Shown here piece by piece: positions 36,615 to 45,184 of a stretch of DNA of 64,000 nt; the first letter of the stretch is position 1; each line of letters starts with the position of its first letter. The position numbers and the translations under genes were made by a program. This DNA is from Paracoccaceae bacterium (GTDB lineage: Bacteria > Pseudomonadota > Alphaproteobacteria > Rhodobacterales > Rhodobacteraceae). The stretch lies in the NCBI GenBank assembly GCA_026706985.1, contig JAPOXR010000061.1:1-64000 (forward strand), read 5' to 3'. Under the pieces are notes generated by a model, which was given only the letters and a program-made list of their open reading frames with translations, was not told the origin of the DNA and made no database searches.

Positions 36615-37679
36615 ATGGCCAGCCTTGTCCTTCGAAATCTTGTAAAGAGCTTTGGCAATACCGAGGTCCTTCATGGAATCAGCCTTGCGGTGGATGACGG
36701 CGAGTTTGTGGTGTTTGTCGGTCCCTCGGGTTGCGGCAAGTCGACAACACTTCGCTTGATCGCCGGATTGGAGGAAACGACATCTGGCGAGATCGAGATC
36801 GCCGGGCGAGTCGTGAACCACCTTGAGCCCAAGAACCGAAACATCGCAATGGTCTTTCAGAACTACGCGATCTACCCGCACATGACGGTTCGCAAGAACA
36901 TTGGTTTCGGCCTGCGCACCTCAAAACTTTCGAAGACGGAAAGGAGGGCTCGCCTGGAGGAAGTCGCGGAAATTCTCGACATGACCGACCTGCTTGGCCG
37001 AAAGCCATCCCAATTGTCGGGCGGGCAGCGTCAGCGGGTAGCAATTGGAAGGGCGATGGTGCGTGATCCGGCCGTCTTCCTCTTTGACGAACCGCTGTCA
37101 AACCTCGATGCGCAGCTTCGCGCTCAGATGCGGCTAGAGATCAAGAAGCTTCATCAACGCGTGGGCAACACGATCATTTTCGTAACGCATGACCAGGTTG
37201 AGGCCATGACGATGGCCGACCGAATCGTCATCATGAAGGATGGCCACATCCAGCAGGTAGGGACGCCGTCTGAAGTCTATCACAGGCCCGCAAGCACTTT
37301 CGTGGCACAGTTCATCGGTGCCCCCTCGATGAACATGCTTGCCGGAGAGGCGGTTGAAAATGCCATTCACCTGAAATCCGGTGCCAAGATCAATCTTGAT
37401 CTCGGCCTGAAAAATGGGCTTCCGGTTATCGTCGGAGTGAGGCCGGACGACCTGCATCCGGGCGGCGGCGCCTCAATCCTGGAGGGCACGGTTACTGTTC
37501 AGGAACCGCTGGGACCGGAAACGCTTGTGTACGTCGATACTGTGAATGGAGAGGTCATAGCCAAGGCGGATGGCCGGGTTCCTCCGCAAGTTGGCGACCA
37601 TGTGGCGCTGAGCGCCGACCCCGACTGCATTCACGTATTTGATGCTGAATCCCAAGAGGTATTGACACGCCCATTATAA
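36615..37679 (+). CDS. sugar ABC transporter ATPase (UgpC/MsmK type)
   Basis: A 354-residue ATPase. Walker A GPSGCGKSTTLR, Q-loop FQNYAIYPHMTV, signature LSGGQRQRVAIGRAMVRDP, Walker B FLFDEPLSNLDAQ and switch histidine VTHDQVEAM are all intact. The C-terminal TOBE/OB domain (VGVRPDDLHP, VTVQEPLGPETLVYV) is of the regulatory MalK kind. It follows the lyase by three bases and completes the transporter begun at 32013. After it the strand is empty until the ROK operon. Confidence 0.94.
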   Translation: MASLVLRNLVKSFGNTEVLHGISLAVDDGEFVVFVGPSGCGKSTTLRLIAGLEETTSGEIEIAGRVVNHLEPKNRNIAMVFQNYAIYPHMTVRKNIGFGLRTSKLSKTERRARLEEVAEILDMTDLLGRKPSQLSGGQRQRVAIGRAMVRDPAVFLFDEPLSNLDAQLRAQMRLEIKKLHQRVGNTIIFVTHDQVEAMTMADRIVIMKDGHIQQVGTPSEVYHRPASTFVAQFIGAPSMNMLAGEAVENAIHLKSGAKINLDLGLKNGLPVIVGVRPDDLHPGGGASILEGTVTVQEPLGPETLVYVDTVNGEVIAKADGRVPPQVGDHVALSADPDCIHVFDAESQEVLTRPL

Positions 37680-37826
37680 AATTGACGGAAATTGAGGTGG
37701 CTTTCAGCCTGCGCAACGGCCCGCTCCGGAATCCCAAACAGCACCGCAGAACACGATAACCCGCGGTCAAACCAGGAAAACCACGGAAGCTGATCCGCCG
37801 AACGAATTGTGTCCGGGGCGGCTGCG

Positions 37827-38468
37827 TCAAACCGGGAATCTCCGCCAGGTCACTTCCTGAGGCTTTGGCGCTGCAAAATTGAGCCCGTCCCTCATTCGAT
37901 TCAGGCGTTCAAACATTTGCACCTCGGCCGCATCCGAATCACCCTGCTCGACCGCGCTCAGGATGTTCGAATGCTTGTCCTCCGGACAGACCTTGTGATT
38001 CGAGGCGCCGAACAACCCTACGATCAACGATGATCGTGTCACAAGTTCATGAATGGCGTGCTTCAGGATGGAGTTCCCGGATGCCTGGGCAAGCTTCACG
38101 CGGAACTCGCCGGAAGGCCGGATGAGATCGATTCCCCTGTTGCCGCCTCCTGCTTCGCTTTCCGGAGAAATGTCCCATTACAACATTGCCGGGTTTATGG
38201 GACCGATATCCGCCACAATGTGCCTGGCAATCGCAGGTTCAAGCAGCGCACGGGTTTCGAAGATCCCGTTCGCCTCCACAGGTCCCGGACTTGTAACAAA
38301 TGCTCCCCTGTCTGTTTCCAGGTCGACAATTCCCTGATTGGACAAAAGCAGCAATGCACTTCGAACACGCATGCGCCCCACGCCGAAGGCATCGCAACGC
38401 TTAAGTTCGTTGAGTTTTGCGGCAGGCAGGAGACAATGTTCCATGACTGCGCCGCAAATTCTCTCCAC
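37827..38468 (-). pseudogene. GntR/FadR-type transcriptional regulator, broken
   Basis: The N-terminal winged helix (MERICGAVMEHCLLPAAKLNE, AFGVGRMRVRSALLLLSNQGIVDLETDRGAFVTSP) and the start of the FCD ligand domain (FETRALLEPAIARHIV) are in one frame to a TAA at 38178. The protein then resumes in other frames (KQEAATGES; then PSGEFRVKLAQASGNS, ELVTRSSLIVGLFG and CPEDKHSNILSAVEQGD) to 37827. At least two frameshifts separate the parts. An intact version would have been about 215 residues and probably governed the neighbouring transport genes. Confidence 0.8.
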
Positions 38469-38472
38469 GATG

Positions 38473-38537
38473 GATATCCCGGATCATGGCGGATCAGAGA
38501 GAGCCGCGGGTCTCATATGTAGTGAGCAGCAGGTACA
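38473..38537 (+). repeat. dispersed repeat copy R2 (longest)
   Basis: About 65 bases running from GATATCCCGGATCATGGCGG, through AGAGAGCCGCGGGT, to CTCATATGTAGTGAGCAGC and AGGTAC. Left part shared with R1 (27421), centre with R3 (58240), right part with R4 (46387). It lies just before the promoter of the ROK operon. Confidence 0.65.
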
Positions 38538-38542
38538 AATAC

Positions 38543-38571
38543 TTGACGGCTCCCGGGCCCCAATGTATTAG
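38543..38571 (+). promoter_or_regulatory. sigma70-type promoter of the ROK operon
   Basis: TTGACG (38543-38548) and TATTAG (38566-38571) are separated by exactly 17 bases. The predicted start near 38578 leaves about 19 bases before the ATG at 38597. The -10 box overlaps the operator palindrome. Confidence 0.75.
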
Positions 38572-38593
38572 TTCGTCAACTATACGAACTAAT
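38567..38593 (+). promoter_or_regulatory. palindromic operator over the -10 of the ROK operon
   Basis: Perfect inverted repeat with 10-base arms, ATTAGTTCGT and ACGAACTAAT, and a 7-base spacer. It overlaps the -10 box and start site, which suits autorepression by the adjacent ROK protein. No second copy was found before the other operons. Confidence 0.78.
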
Positions 38594-38596
38594 TAA

Positions 38597-39817
38597 ATGA
38601 CATCAACCGCCGGACTCAAGATTTCCCGTCAATTGACAACCTGCATGGTCATGCAGGAAATCGTTCATTGCGGCCCCATATCCCGTTCCAGCATCGCCAA
38701 GCAGACTGGATTGTCCAAGCAGACAGTTGGCGAAATCGCCCGTCAGCTTGAAGCGGAAGGCTGGATTCGTGAAACCGGACGGACAAGCGGTCACGTGGGA
38801 CGCACCGCGGTTACCTATGAGATCATACACGATGCCGCCTGCTTCATTGCAGTCGACCTGGGCGGAACGAAAGTCCGGGCTGCGACGGTCGATCTTGCGG
38901 GAAACATCCATACGGAGGAAACGGAAAGGACCGATCCGAGCGGCGGACCCGATGTCGTGGCGCAAATCGCCCGCCTGTGCCACGCCGTGACGGTCAAGGG
39001 AAGAATTGCGCTTCCAGCCGTGAAACTTGCCGTGATTGGTGTGCCGGGCATTCCGGACCGGGAAACCGGCCGTGTCCACTTGGCGCCCAATATCGCCGGG
39101 TTGGATCAAATCAACTTTCAAGCCAAGCTCGGCAAGGCGATCGGCATAGATGTTATAGTGGAAAACGACGTGAACCTTGCGGTTCAGGGCGAGCACTGGA
39201 TTGGCTGCGGATCCGGCATAGACGACCTTGTCTATATTTCACTTGGGACCGGCATCGGAGCCGGCATCATGATGGGGGGAAAACTGCTGCGGGGCGCGGA
39301 TGCCGCAGCCGGTGAACTGGGTTACCTTCCCATTGGCAGCGATCCATTTGATCCGGAATCACTGCGGGTTGGCGCCCTGGAGCGCACGGTCGCCGGTTCC
39401 GGCATCCGGAAACGGTACAAGGATCTGACCAACAAGACCCTCGACGTATCGGCGATTTTCGATGCTGCAAAGTCTGGCGACGTAAACGCCTGCAGAGTTC
39501 TTGATGAAACCGCCCAATTTCTTGCGCGCGCCATCGCAGCCGTCAGCGCCGTAGTGAACCCCGGCAAGGTCATTCTCGGCGGGTCCATCGGTCTCAGGCA
39601 GGTGCTTGTCGACCGGGTCAGAGCAACGCTTCCCCTCTGCTATCCCGGCTCCATTTCGGTTGAGCGGTCCGCGCTCGGTGGACATGCAACGCTTGCCGGC
39701 GGAGCCGCAGTTGGCCTCGGCCAACTGCACGCAATTCTGTTCTCAGAAGATATTGCAAGAGGAAAGATCACGATCCCGCAGTCAAAGGACACCCACTTTC
39801 TCAGGGTTCTGCAATGA
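38597..39817 (+). CDS. ROK-family transcriptional regulator
   Basis: A 406-residue NagC/XylR-type repressor. Residues about 15-70 are a winged helix (ISRSSIAKQTGLSKQTVGEIARQLEAEGWI), followed by a ROK sugar-kinase-like domain: VDLGGTKVRAATVD, VENDVNLAVQGEHWIG and SLGTGIGAGIMMGGKLLRGADAAAGELGYLPIG. The cysteine-rich zinc motif that normally follows (C-x-C-G-x-x-G-C) is absent. It probably binds an amino-sugar phosphate and releases its own operator. No Shine-Dalgarno precedes the ATG. The stop overlaps the M20 gene start (ATGA), and the operon seems to run to 46219. Confidence 0.9.
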   Translation: MTSTAGLKISRQLTTCMVMQEIVHCGPISRSSIAKQTGLSKQTVGEIARQLEAEGWIRETGRTSGHVGRTAVTYEIIHDAACFIAVDLGGTKVRAATVDLAGNIHTEETERTDPSGGPDVVAQIARLCHAVTVKGRIALPAVKLAVIGVPGIPDRETGRVHLAPNIAGLDQINFQAKLGKAIGIDVIVENDVNLAVQGEHWIGCGSGIDDLVYISLGTGIGAGIMMGGKLLRGADAAAGELGYLPIGSDPFDPESLRVGALERTVAGSGIRKRYKDLTNKTLDVSAIFDAAKSGDVNACRVLDETAQFLARAIAAVSAVVNPGKVILGGSIGLRQVLVDRVRATLPLCYPGSISVERSALGGHATLAGGAAVGLGQLHAILFSEDIARGKITIPQSKDTHFLRVLQ

Positions 39818-41070
39818 ATGGAATCCAGGGTCTGAAAACAAGGCTTCGCGATGCGCTGGATCGTGAAAGATGCATTCACCTTCTTCGAGGGGCCGTGGCA
39901 CAGGAAAGTGTGACCGGACACGAAGCGAACTTTGTGGAATGGCTTGGTCAGCGCATGTCCGAGCTTCGCCTGGAACCGAAGCAGGCCGATTTCGCCGCAG
40001 ACAGGCCAAACATATGGGGCCAACGCATCGGCGCGGGCAATTGTCCCAAACTTCTCTTTGCCGGCCATACGGACACGGTGCATGTCCGCGGCTGGAGTGA
40101 ACGATGGGTCGGAACCGAGCGCGAGGATCCGTTTTCGGGAGCCATCGTCGATGGTGAGCTTTGGGGGCGTGGCGCTGCCGACCTGAAGGGAGGAATTTGT
40201 GCCAGCCTCGCGGCGCTCGATCTCCTGGATCAGGCCGGGTTCAAGCTTGGCGGAGATGTCAGCTTCGCCTTTGTCGGAGATGAAGAGAGCGGCGAGCCTG
40301 GAACTGGGAAAAGCGAAGGGGCAAGGAATCTTGCCGCGATGATTGTTGCCGGCGGCATTCCGAGACCGGATTTCGCAATCTACGTGGAACCAACTGGGCT
40401 GAACGTGTTTCCGGCGCAAATGGGCTTTTTCATCGCAAATGTCGTCATTACGGGACGTTCCGCCTATTTTGGCGTTCCCGAACGGGGAATTGATGCGCTG
40501 AAGGCTGCGCACTCTGCACTTGATGCCGTGTGGAAGCACTCCGACCATATCGGACGCGCAGGAAACCACGAGCTGGTCGGACCTGCATTTGCACTTGTTA
40601 CCGAAATCCAGGGCGGCGGGTATATTGCGGTGCCCGGTGAGTGTCGGTTTTCATTGATCAGAAAAATCAGGCCGGGTGAATGCCTGGAGACGGCTTCCGC
40701 CGGTCTCGAAACGGCAATTCACGACTCGCTTTCCGATCATGATGTCGGAGTCGACATCAATTACCCGGCATCGCGGGACCACCCCTTGGGCGGATCACCG
40801 GCGGAAATCGATCCCAGCCTGACCCCGGTCAAGCTGCTCTGCGAAACGATGGCAGACGCTTCCCCGGGGCGTGGTCAGATTGAAGGCGCGCCCTACTGGT
40901 CGGAATCCTCGATTTTCATCAACCAGGCTGGATGTCCAACCGTCTACTGCGCCCCCGGAGACATTGCGACATGCCACACGCTTGAGGAGCGGATCAACGT
41001 AGAGGAGTATCTGGCGGCGGTTGTGGCCTATGCCCAGTTCATCGCCGGATATTGCGGGTTCGTCGAGTAG
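39814..41070 (+). CDS. M20-family metallohydrolase (ArgE/DapE-like)
   Basis: A 418-residue di-zinc amidohydrolase. Ligands and catalytic residues are visible in LLFAGHTDTVHV (H and D), WGRGAADLKGGI (bridging D), FVGDEESGE (catalytic E pair) and near the C terminus ATCHTLEERINVEEY (H). The dimerisation domain (AQMGFFIANVVITGRSAYFG) is in the middle. Family members cleave N-acyl or dipeptide bonds of amino acids (acetylornithine, succinyl-DAP and others). Within an amino-sugar-like operon it may deacylate or split an amino-acid conjugate. Coupled to the ROK gene by an ATGA overlap. Confidence 0.88.
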   Translation: MNGIQGLKTRLRDALDRERCIHLLRGAVAQESVTGHEANFVEWLGQRMSELRLEPKQADFAADRPNIWGQRIGAGNCPKLLFAGHTDTVHVRGWSERWVGTEREDPFSGAIVDGELWGRGAADLKGGICASLAALDLLDQAGFKLGGDVSFAFVGDEESGEPGTGKSEGARNLAAMIVAGGIPRPDFAIYVEPTGLNVFPAQMGFFIANVVITGRSAYFGVPERGIDALKAAHSALDAVWKHSDHIGRAGNHELVGPAFALVTEIQGGGYIAVPGECRFSLIRKIRPGECLETASAGLETAIHDSLSDHDVGVDINYPASRDHPLGGSPAEIDPSLTPVKLLCETMADASPGRGQIEGAPYWSESSIFINQAGCPTVYCAPGDIATCHTLEERINVEEYLAAVVAYAQFIAGYCGFVE

Positions 41071-41104
41071 GAACGGAAGTCAACACAAGCAAAGGAGAAT
41101 TCTC

Positions 41105-42163
41105 ATGTGCAAATTCAGGCAGTTGGCAACGCTATCGTTGATCGGCGGCTTGGTATGTGGGGCTGCGGCAGCGCAGACAATTGGACCGGGTGGTGAATCC
41201 GCAACGCTTTCTTCATCCATTGTCGTGCCGGCCGACAAGGAGTCGATGCTCAGTGGCGGTGGCTACACAGCCGCGTTGCTCTGGCACGATCAGTCTGATT
41301 TCGTGAACGCTGTCACAGCGGGGGCCACGGACGAGTTCAACCGGCTTGGCATTGATGTGATAGCGGTTACCAGTGCGGGATTCGATGCGGCAAAGCAGCG
41401 AAGCGACATTGAAACTGTGCTTGCAAAGGAGCCGAACATCATCCTGTCCCTGCCGCTTGATCCGGTTACATCCGCGGCGGCGTTTGCGGATGCCAAGGCA
41501 GCAGGCGTCAAGCTGGTGTTTCTATCCAATCTCCCGCAAGGCTACCTGCACCCAGACGACTACGCCGCCATTGTGACGGACGACCTGTTTCAAATGGGAA
41601 AACAGGCAGCGGATGCACTGGCTGCAGCCATGGGAGGCACCGGAACAGTCGGATGGATATTCCACGACGCGGACTATTACGTCACCAACCAGCGGGACAA
41701 TGCTTTCAAAACCACAATCGAGAACGACCACCCCGGAATTGAAATTGTGGCTGAACAGGGGATTGGCGACCCGGCGAGGGCCGAGGAGATTGCCAACGCG
41801 ATGATGCTCAAGAATCCGGACATTGGCGGAATTTATGTCACCTGGGCCGGTCCGGCCGAAGGAGTGCTTGCGGTGCTCAAGGCAAACGGAAACAGCACCA
41901 CGAAGATCGTAACTCTTGACCTTTCCGAACCCATCGCCCTTGACATGGTAAAGGGCGGCAATGTCGCAGCGATCGTGGCCGATGAGGCATACGAGCTGGG
42001 ACGAGCCATGGCCGCTGTTGGGGCCAGGGCGCTGGCCGCTGTTGAATCACCGCCTTTCGTTGTGGCACCTGCCATCACCGTGACTTCCGAGAACGTTGCG
42101 GATGGATGGATGCAGTCATTGCATAGAGAAGCGCCGGAATCAGTTCTAGACGCCTCAAATTAG
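41105..42163 (+). CDS. ABC transporter sugar-binding protein (RbsB-like)
   Basis: A 352-residue periplasmic binding protein of the ribose/galactose (Peripla_BP_4) class. The signal peptide spans CKFRQLATLSLIGGLVCGAAAAQ. The mature domain shows AALLWHDQSDFVNAVTAGATDEFNRLGIDVIAV, NIILSLPLDPVTSAAAF and GIYVTWAGPAEGVLAVLKANG. AAGGAG precedes the ATG. It partners the RbsC-like permease and single-domain ATPase downstream, and a perfect hairpin follows its stop. Confidence 0.9.
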   Translation: MCKFRQLATLSLIGGLVCGAAAAQTIGPGGESATLSSSIVVPADKESMLSGGGYTAALLWHDQSDFVNAVTAGATDEFNRLGIDVIAVTSAGFDAAKQRSDIETVLAKEPNIILSLPLDPVTSAAAFADAKAAGVKLVFLSNLPQGYLHPDDYAAIVTDDLFQMGKQAADALAAAMGGTGTVGWIFHDADYYVTNQRDNAFKTTIENDHPGIEIVAEQGIGDPARAEEIANAMMLKNPDIGGIYVTWAGPAEGVLAVLKANGNSTTKIVTLDLSEPIALDMVKGGNVAAIVADEAYELGRAMAAVGARALAAVESPPFVVAPAITVTSENVADGWMQSLHREAPESVLDASN

Positions 42164-42178
42164 ATTGGCATATTTCCG

Positions 42179-42207
42179 GTCCCGGTGGAACATGTCTCCA
42201 CCGGGAC
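42179..42207 (+). promoter_or_regulatory. intercistronic hairpin after RbsB-like gene
   Basis: Perfect 11-bp inverted repeat GTCCCGGTGGA / TCCACCGGGAC with a 7-base loop and no following U run. It lies 16 bases past the stop of the binding-protein gene and covers the first possible start codon of the permease gene. Confidence 0.72.
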
Positions 42208-43210
42208 GCCCTTGGCGCGGATATCCTTGCGGAGCAACACCAACGATGGCAGTGAATTGACACAGATCCGGTCCTTTCTGACCAAGTTGGACGTTCAAAA
42301 ATATGTCGTCTATCTGGGCTTCCTTGCAATATTCCTGTTCTTTGCGGCGACACTTCACGACGACGGGTTTCTCTCAACGCGAAATCTGTCCAACATCGTT
42401 CTGCAGACGGCACCGGCGACGATAATGGCGATCGGCCTGGTGTTCGCGCTGTCGGCAGGTGAAATCGACATCTCCTTTGGATCAATAGTCGCCGTGTCCG
42501 CGCTCGTGGCGGCAATGGTGATGCGCGGCCAGCCAGCTCTGTTCGGAATACTTGCGGGCCTGGGGGCCGGCATTGCAATCGGAGCCTTGAACGGTGTGTT
42601 TGTGGCCTTCCTCGGATTGCCGTCCTTTCTCGTTACCCTCGCAACCCTTGGCCTGTTTGCCGGTGTTGCCCGTTCACTGACCAACCTTCAATCAGTTCCC
42701 GTGCTCAATGACTTCTTCACCGAATTCTTCGGGTCCGGTTCAGTCGCCGGCATCCCGTCACTTGTAATCTGGACGCTGGCGGCAGTCATTGCCGGCCACC
42801 TTGTTTTCCGCGAGACCCGATTTGGGGCGCACGTCATTGCCACTGGTGACAACCCCAATGCCGCGCAGGTTTCCGGCATTCGTGTGCCGAGAATCCGATT
42901 CCTGGTGCTGACCATTAGTGGTGCCTGTGCCGGTCTTGCCGGACTTCTTTATGCTGGCCGCCTGCAGGCCGCCAAATACACACTTGGCGAAAGCGACCTC
43001 ATGACGGTGATCGCGGCCGTGATCGTTGGCGGCACGGCACTCACGGGCGGCAGGGGTTCAATTGTCGGAGCATGCGTCGGATCGCTGTTGATGGGCATGC
43101 TCAACAATGGACTGATTCTCATGGGGCTATCGGTTTCCGGGCAAATGATTGCGCGAGGATTGATTATCCTGTTTGCCGTCGCCGTATCTCTCAGGGAATT
43201 CAATCGCTAG
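42185..43210 (+). CDS. ABC transporter permease (RbsC-like)
   Basis: Up to 341 residues, with eight or more membrane helices. Characteristic stretches are TAPATIMAIGLVFALSAGEIDISFGSIVAVSALVAA, FLGLPSFLVTLATLGLFAGVARSLT, ATGDNPNAAQVSGIRV and MTVIAAVIVGGTALTGGRGSIVGACVGSLLMGML, all typical of RbsC/XylH permeases. The open frame begins with GTG 42185, but that codon lies inside the hairpin at 42179-42207. TTG codons at 42212, 42227 or 42257 are alternatives, and none has a clear ribosome site, so the start is unsettled. Confidence 0.88.
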   Translation: MEHVSTGTPLARISLRSNTNDGSELTQIRSFLTKLDVQKYVVYLGFLAIFLFFAATLHDDGFLSTRNLSNIVLQTAPATIMAIGLVFALSAGEIDISFGSIVAVSALVAAMVMRGQPALFGILAGLGAGIAIGALNGVFVAFLGLPSFLVTLATLGLFAGVARSLTNLQSVPVLNDFFTEFFGSGSVAGIPSLVIWTLAAVIAGHLVFRETRFGAHVIATGDNPNAAQVSGIRVPRIRFLVLTISGACAGLAGLLYAGRLQAAKYTLGESDLMTVIAAVIVGGTALTGGRGSIVGACVGSLLMGMLNNGLILMGLSVSGQMIARGLIILFAVAVSLREFNR

Positions 43211-43222
43211 GAGAACTGCATC

Positions 43223-44431
43223 ATGTTTCTGGACGTACTGCGTCGGCGAAACCCTGAGTTCATCGAAGCCGCCATCAGTCTTCATCAAACGGGGAAAATT
43301 CCCTCGAATTCCTACGTGCTTGATCTCGATGCGGTGGAGGAGAACGCGCGCCTGTTTTCATCGGAGGCGCGGAAACTGGGCTTGTCGACGTTTGCGATGA
43401 CGAAGCAGGTCGGTCGCAATTCCGGATTTTGCAATGCGGTCAAGAGAGGAGGAATCGACAGGATCGTCGCGGTCGATATGGCGTGCGCACTCGCATGTGA
43501 ACGCGGTGGCATCAAGACTGGACACCTCGGCCATCTCGTGCAGATTCCGCGGCACGAAGCAGATACCGCAGCTCGTAGGGTGCGCCCGGATTTCTGGACT
43601 GTGTTTAGCGCCGACAAGGCGCGGGAAGCCGCGGATGCAAGTATCGCGGTGAGGAATACGCAACGCTTGCTGGCTCGAATTCACACTGAAGGCGATGTGT
43701 TTTACAGGGGACATGAAGGCGGTTTTCCTGCCGAGAACATTGTCGCCGTTGCGGACATGATTGATTCCCTGAATGGTGCCAGTTTTGCGGGAATCACCAC
43801 TTTTCCCGCACTGCTGTTTGATAACAAGACAGGTCGGGTTATTCCCACACCCAACCTGTCAACTCTCGCAAGAGCACGGGACTCCCTGTTGAAAAATGGC
43901 CGTGACCACATAGAGGTCAATGCTCCCGGAACAACATCGTCGGTTGTGCTTGGAGGACTTGCCGATGCCGGAGCAACCCAGTGTGAACCGGGAAACGGTT
44001 TGCATGGGACCACGCCACTGCACGCGGTGGAAGATCTGCCGGAACGCCCAGCAGTTCTTTATCTTACGGAAGTTTCCCATTGCCACAATGGAAAGGCGTA
44101 TTGCTTTGGCGGCGGCCTCTACATTGATCCGGTCTTTCCGGACTACGACGTAATGGCAATAGTATCGTCCGAACCGACCGTGGCCTCCTCATCTCTTGCG
44201 TCCGTGGAGATTCCACCGCCGTCCGCCATTGACTACTATGGCATGATCGACATGTCCGACTCCACAACATCCAGGAGTGGCGACACTGTCGTGTTCGGTT
44301 TCAGAGGACAGGCATTTGTAACCCGTGCGCTTGTCACCGGAGTTTCCGGAATTTCAAAGGGCACACCACAAGTGGTGAGCATCGAGGATTGTCTAGCCCG
44401 CACTGTTGACTGGAAGGCTCCCGGGAAATGA
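43223..44431 (+). CDS. YhfX-type PLP-dependent enzyme (alanine racemase N-terminal fold)
   Basis: A 402-residue fold-type III PLP enzyme. The PLP lysine is probably in STFAMTKQVGRNSGF near residue 60; ENIVAVADMIDSLNGASFAGITTFPALLFD and QCEPGNGLHGTTPLHA are further conserved parts, with a beta domain at the end (DTVVFGFRGQAFVTRA). It resembles E. coli YhfX, whose operon is poorly understood. Racemisation or elimination on an amino acid released from the imported compound is a reasonable inference. The start has GGAGAACTGC upstream; the stop overlaps the ATPase gene by four bases. Confidence 0.82.
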   Translation: MFLDVLRRRNPEFIEAAISLHQTGKIPSNSYVLDLDAVEENARLFSSEARKLGLSTFAMTKQVGRNSGFCNAVKRGGIDRIVAVDMACALACERGGIKTGHLGHLVQIPRHEADTAARRVRPDFWTVFSADKAREAADASIAVRNTQRLLARIHTEGDVFYRGHEGGFPAENIVAVADMIDSLNGASFAGITTFPALLFDNKTGRVIPTPNLSTLARARDSLLKNGRDHIEVNAPGTTSSVVLGGLADAGATQCEPGNGLHGTTPLHAVEDLPERPAVLYLTEVSHCHNGKAYCFGGGLYIDPVFPDYDVMAIVSSEPTVASSSLASVEIPPPSAIDYYGMIDMSDSTTSRSGDTVVFGFRGQAFVTRALVTGVSGISKGTPQVVSIEDCLARTVDWKAPGK

Positions 44432-45183
44432 ACGAAAGGCTGAACGACACCATCGCTCCTGTCCTTTCGCTGCGCGGAATTCGCAAGGCGTTCGATGGGA
44501 TTGTCGCGGTGGAGGAATTCTCTCTCGATCTGGACAGGGGGGAAATCGTTGCACTGGTTGGCGACAATGGCGCAGGCAAGTCAACCATCGTCAAGATCAT
44601 TTCCGGTGTGCACACCCCGAACGGCGGGACCCTGCACCTGGATGGAAAGACCGTGGACTTTGCCGACGCAAGTTCCGCACGCAGGAAAGGCATCGAGGTC
44701 GTCTACCAGGACCTGGCGCTTGCAAACCAGCAGACCGTCTACATGAACCTCTTTCTGGGCCGGGAAATCACACACCGTCCTTTCGGCCTGCTTGATCGCC
44801 GGCGAATGATGACGGAGACACGAAAACTGCTTGAAGACCTAGACATTCGTATTCCCTCGACTCGCTCCACCATTCGAAATCTCTCGGGAGGACAGCGACA
44901 GGGTGTCGCAATCGCCCGTGCAACCAGGTGGGCGCAAAAGCTGGTTTTGCTCGACGAACCCACTGCCGCGCTGGGCGTTGCGGAGACATCAAAGGTCGAG
45001 AATATCGTCAAATCATTGAAGGACAGGGACTTGGCCGTGCTGATCGTCAGTCATAATTTGGACCAGGTGTTTCGATTGTCGGACAGGATATGCGTGCTCA
45101 GAAGGGGGAAGCAAGTGGGCATCAGACCCACCGGTGAAACAGAGAAGAATGAAATCGTGTCCATGATCACCGGTCTGGCCTGA
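44428..45183 (+). CDS. sugar ABC transporter ATPase, single domain (RbsA-like)
   Basis: A 251-residue ATPase with Walker A GDNGAGKSTIVK, Q-loop VVYQDLALANQQTVYMNLFLGRE, signature LSGGQRQGVAIARATRW, Walker B LVLLDEPTAALGVAE and switch VSHNLDQVF. Classical RbsA is a tandem of two such domains in about 500 residues; this is the short, single-domain form that would act as a homodimer. It serves the RbsB/RbsC pair of the operon. Confidence 0.92.
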   Translation: MNERLNDTIAPVLSLRGIRKAFDGIVAVEEFSLDLDRGEIVALVGDNGAGKSTIVKIISGVHTPNGGTLHLDGKTVDFADASSARRKGIEVVYQDLALANQQTVYMNLFLGREITHRPFGLLDRRRMMTETRKLLEDLDIRIPSTRSTIRNLSGGQRQGVAIARATRWAQKLVLLDEPTAALGVAETSKVENIVKSLKDRDLAVLIVSHNLDQVFRLSDRICVLRRGKQVGIRPTGETEKNEIVSMITGLA

Positions 45184-45184
45184 C

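Noticed and set aside
38491..38523. R2/R3 repeats encode RGSHM before a stop and resemble the thrombin-tag/NdeI region of pET vectors
   Set aside because: The bases differ from the vector sequence at several places, no other vector sequence surrounds them, and the wider repeat extends into genomic sequence shared with R1.
44428..45183. RbsA-like ATPase regarded as truncated because classical RbsA has two domains
   Set aside because: The single domain is complete with all motifs, and single-domain versions are common in related operons; not a pseudogene.
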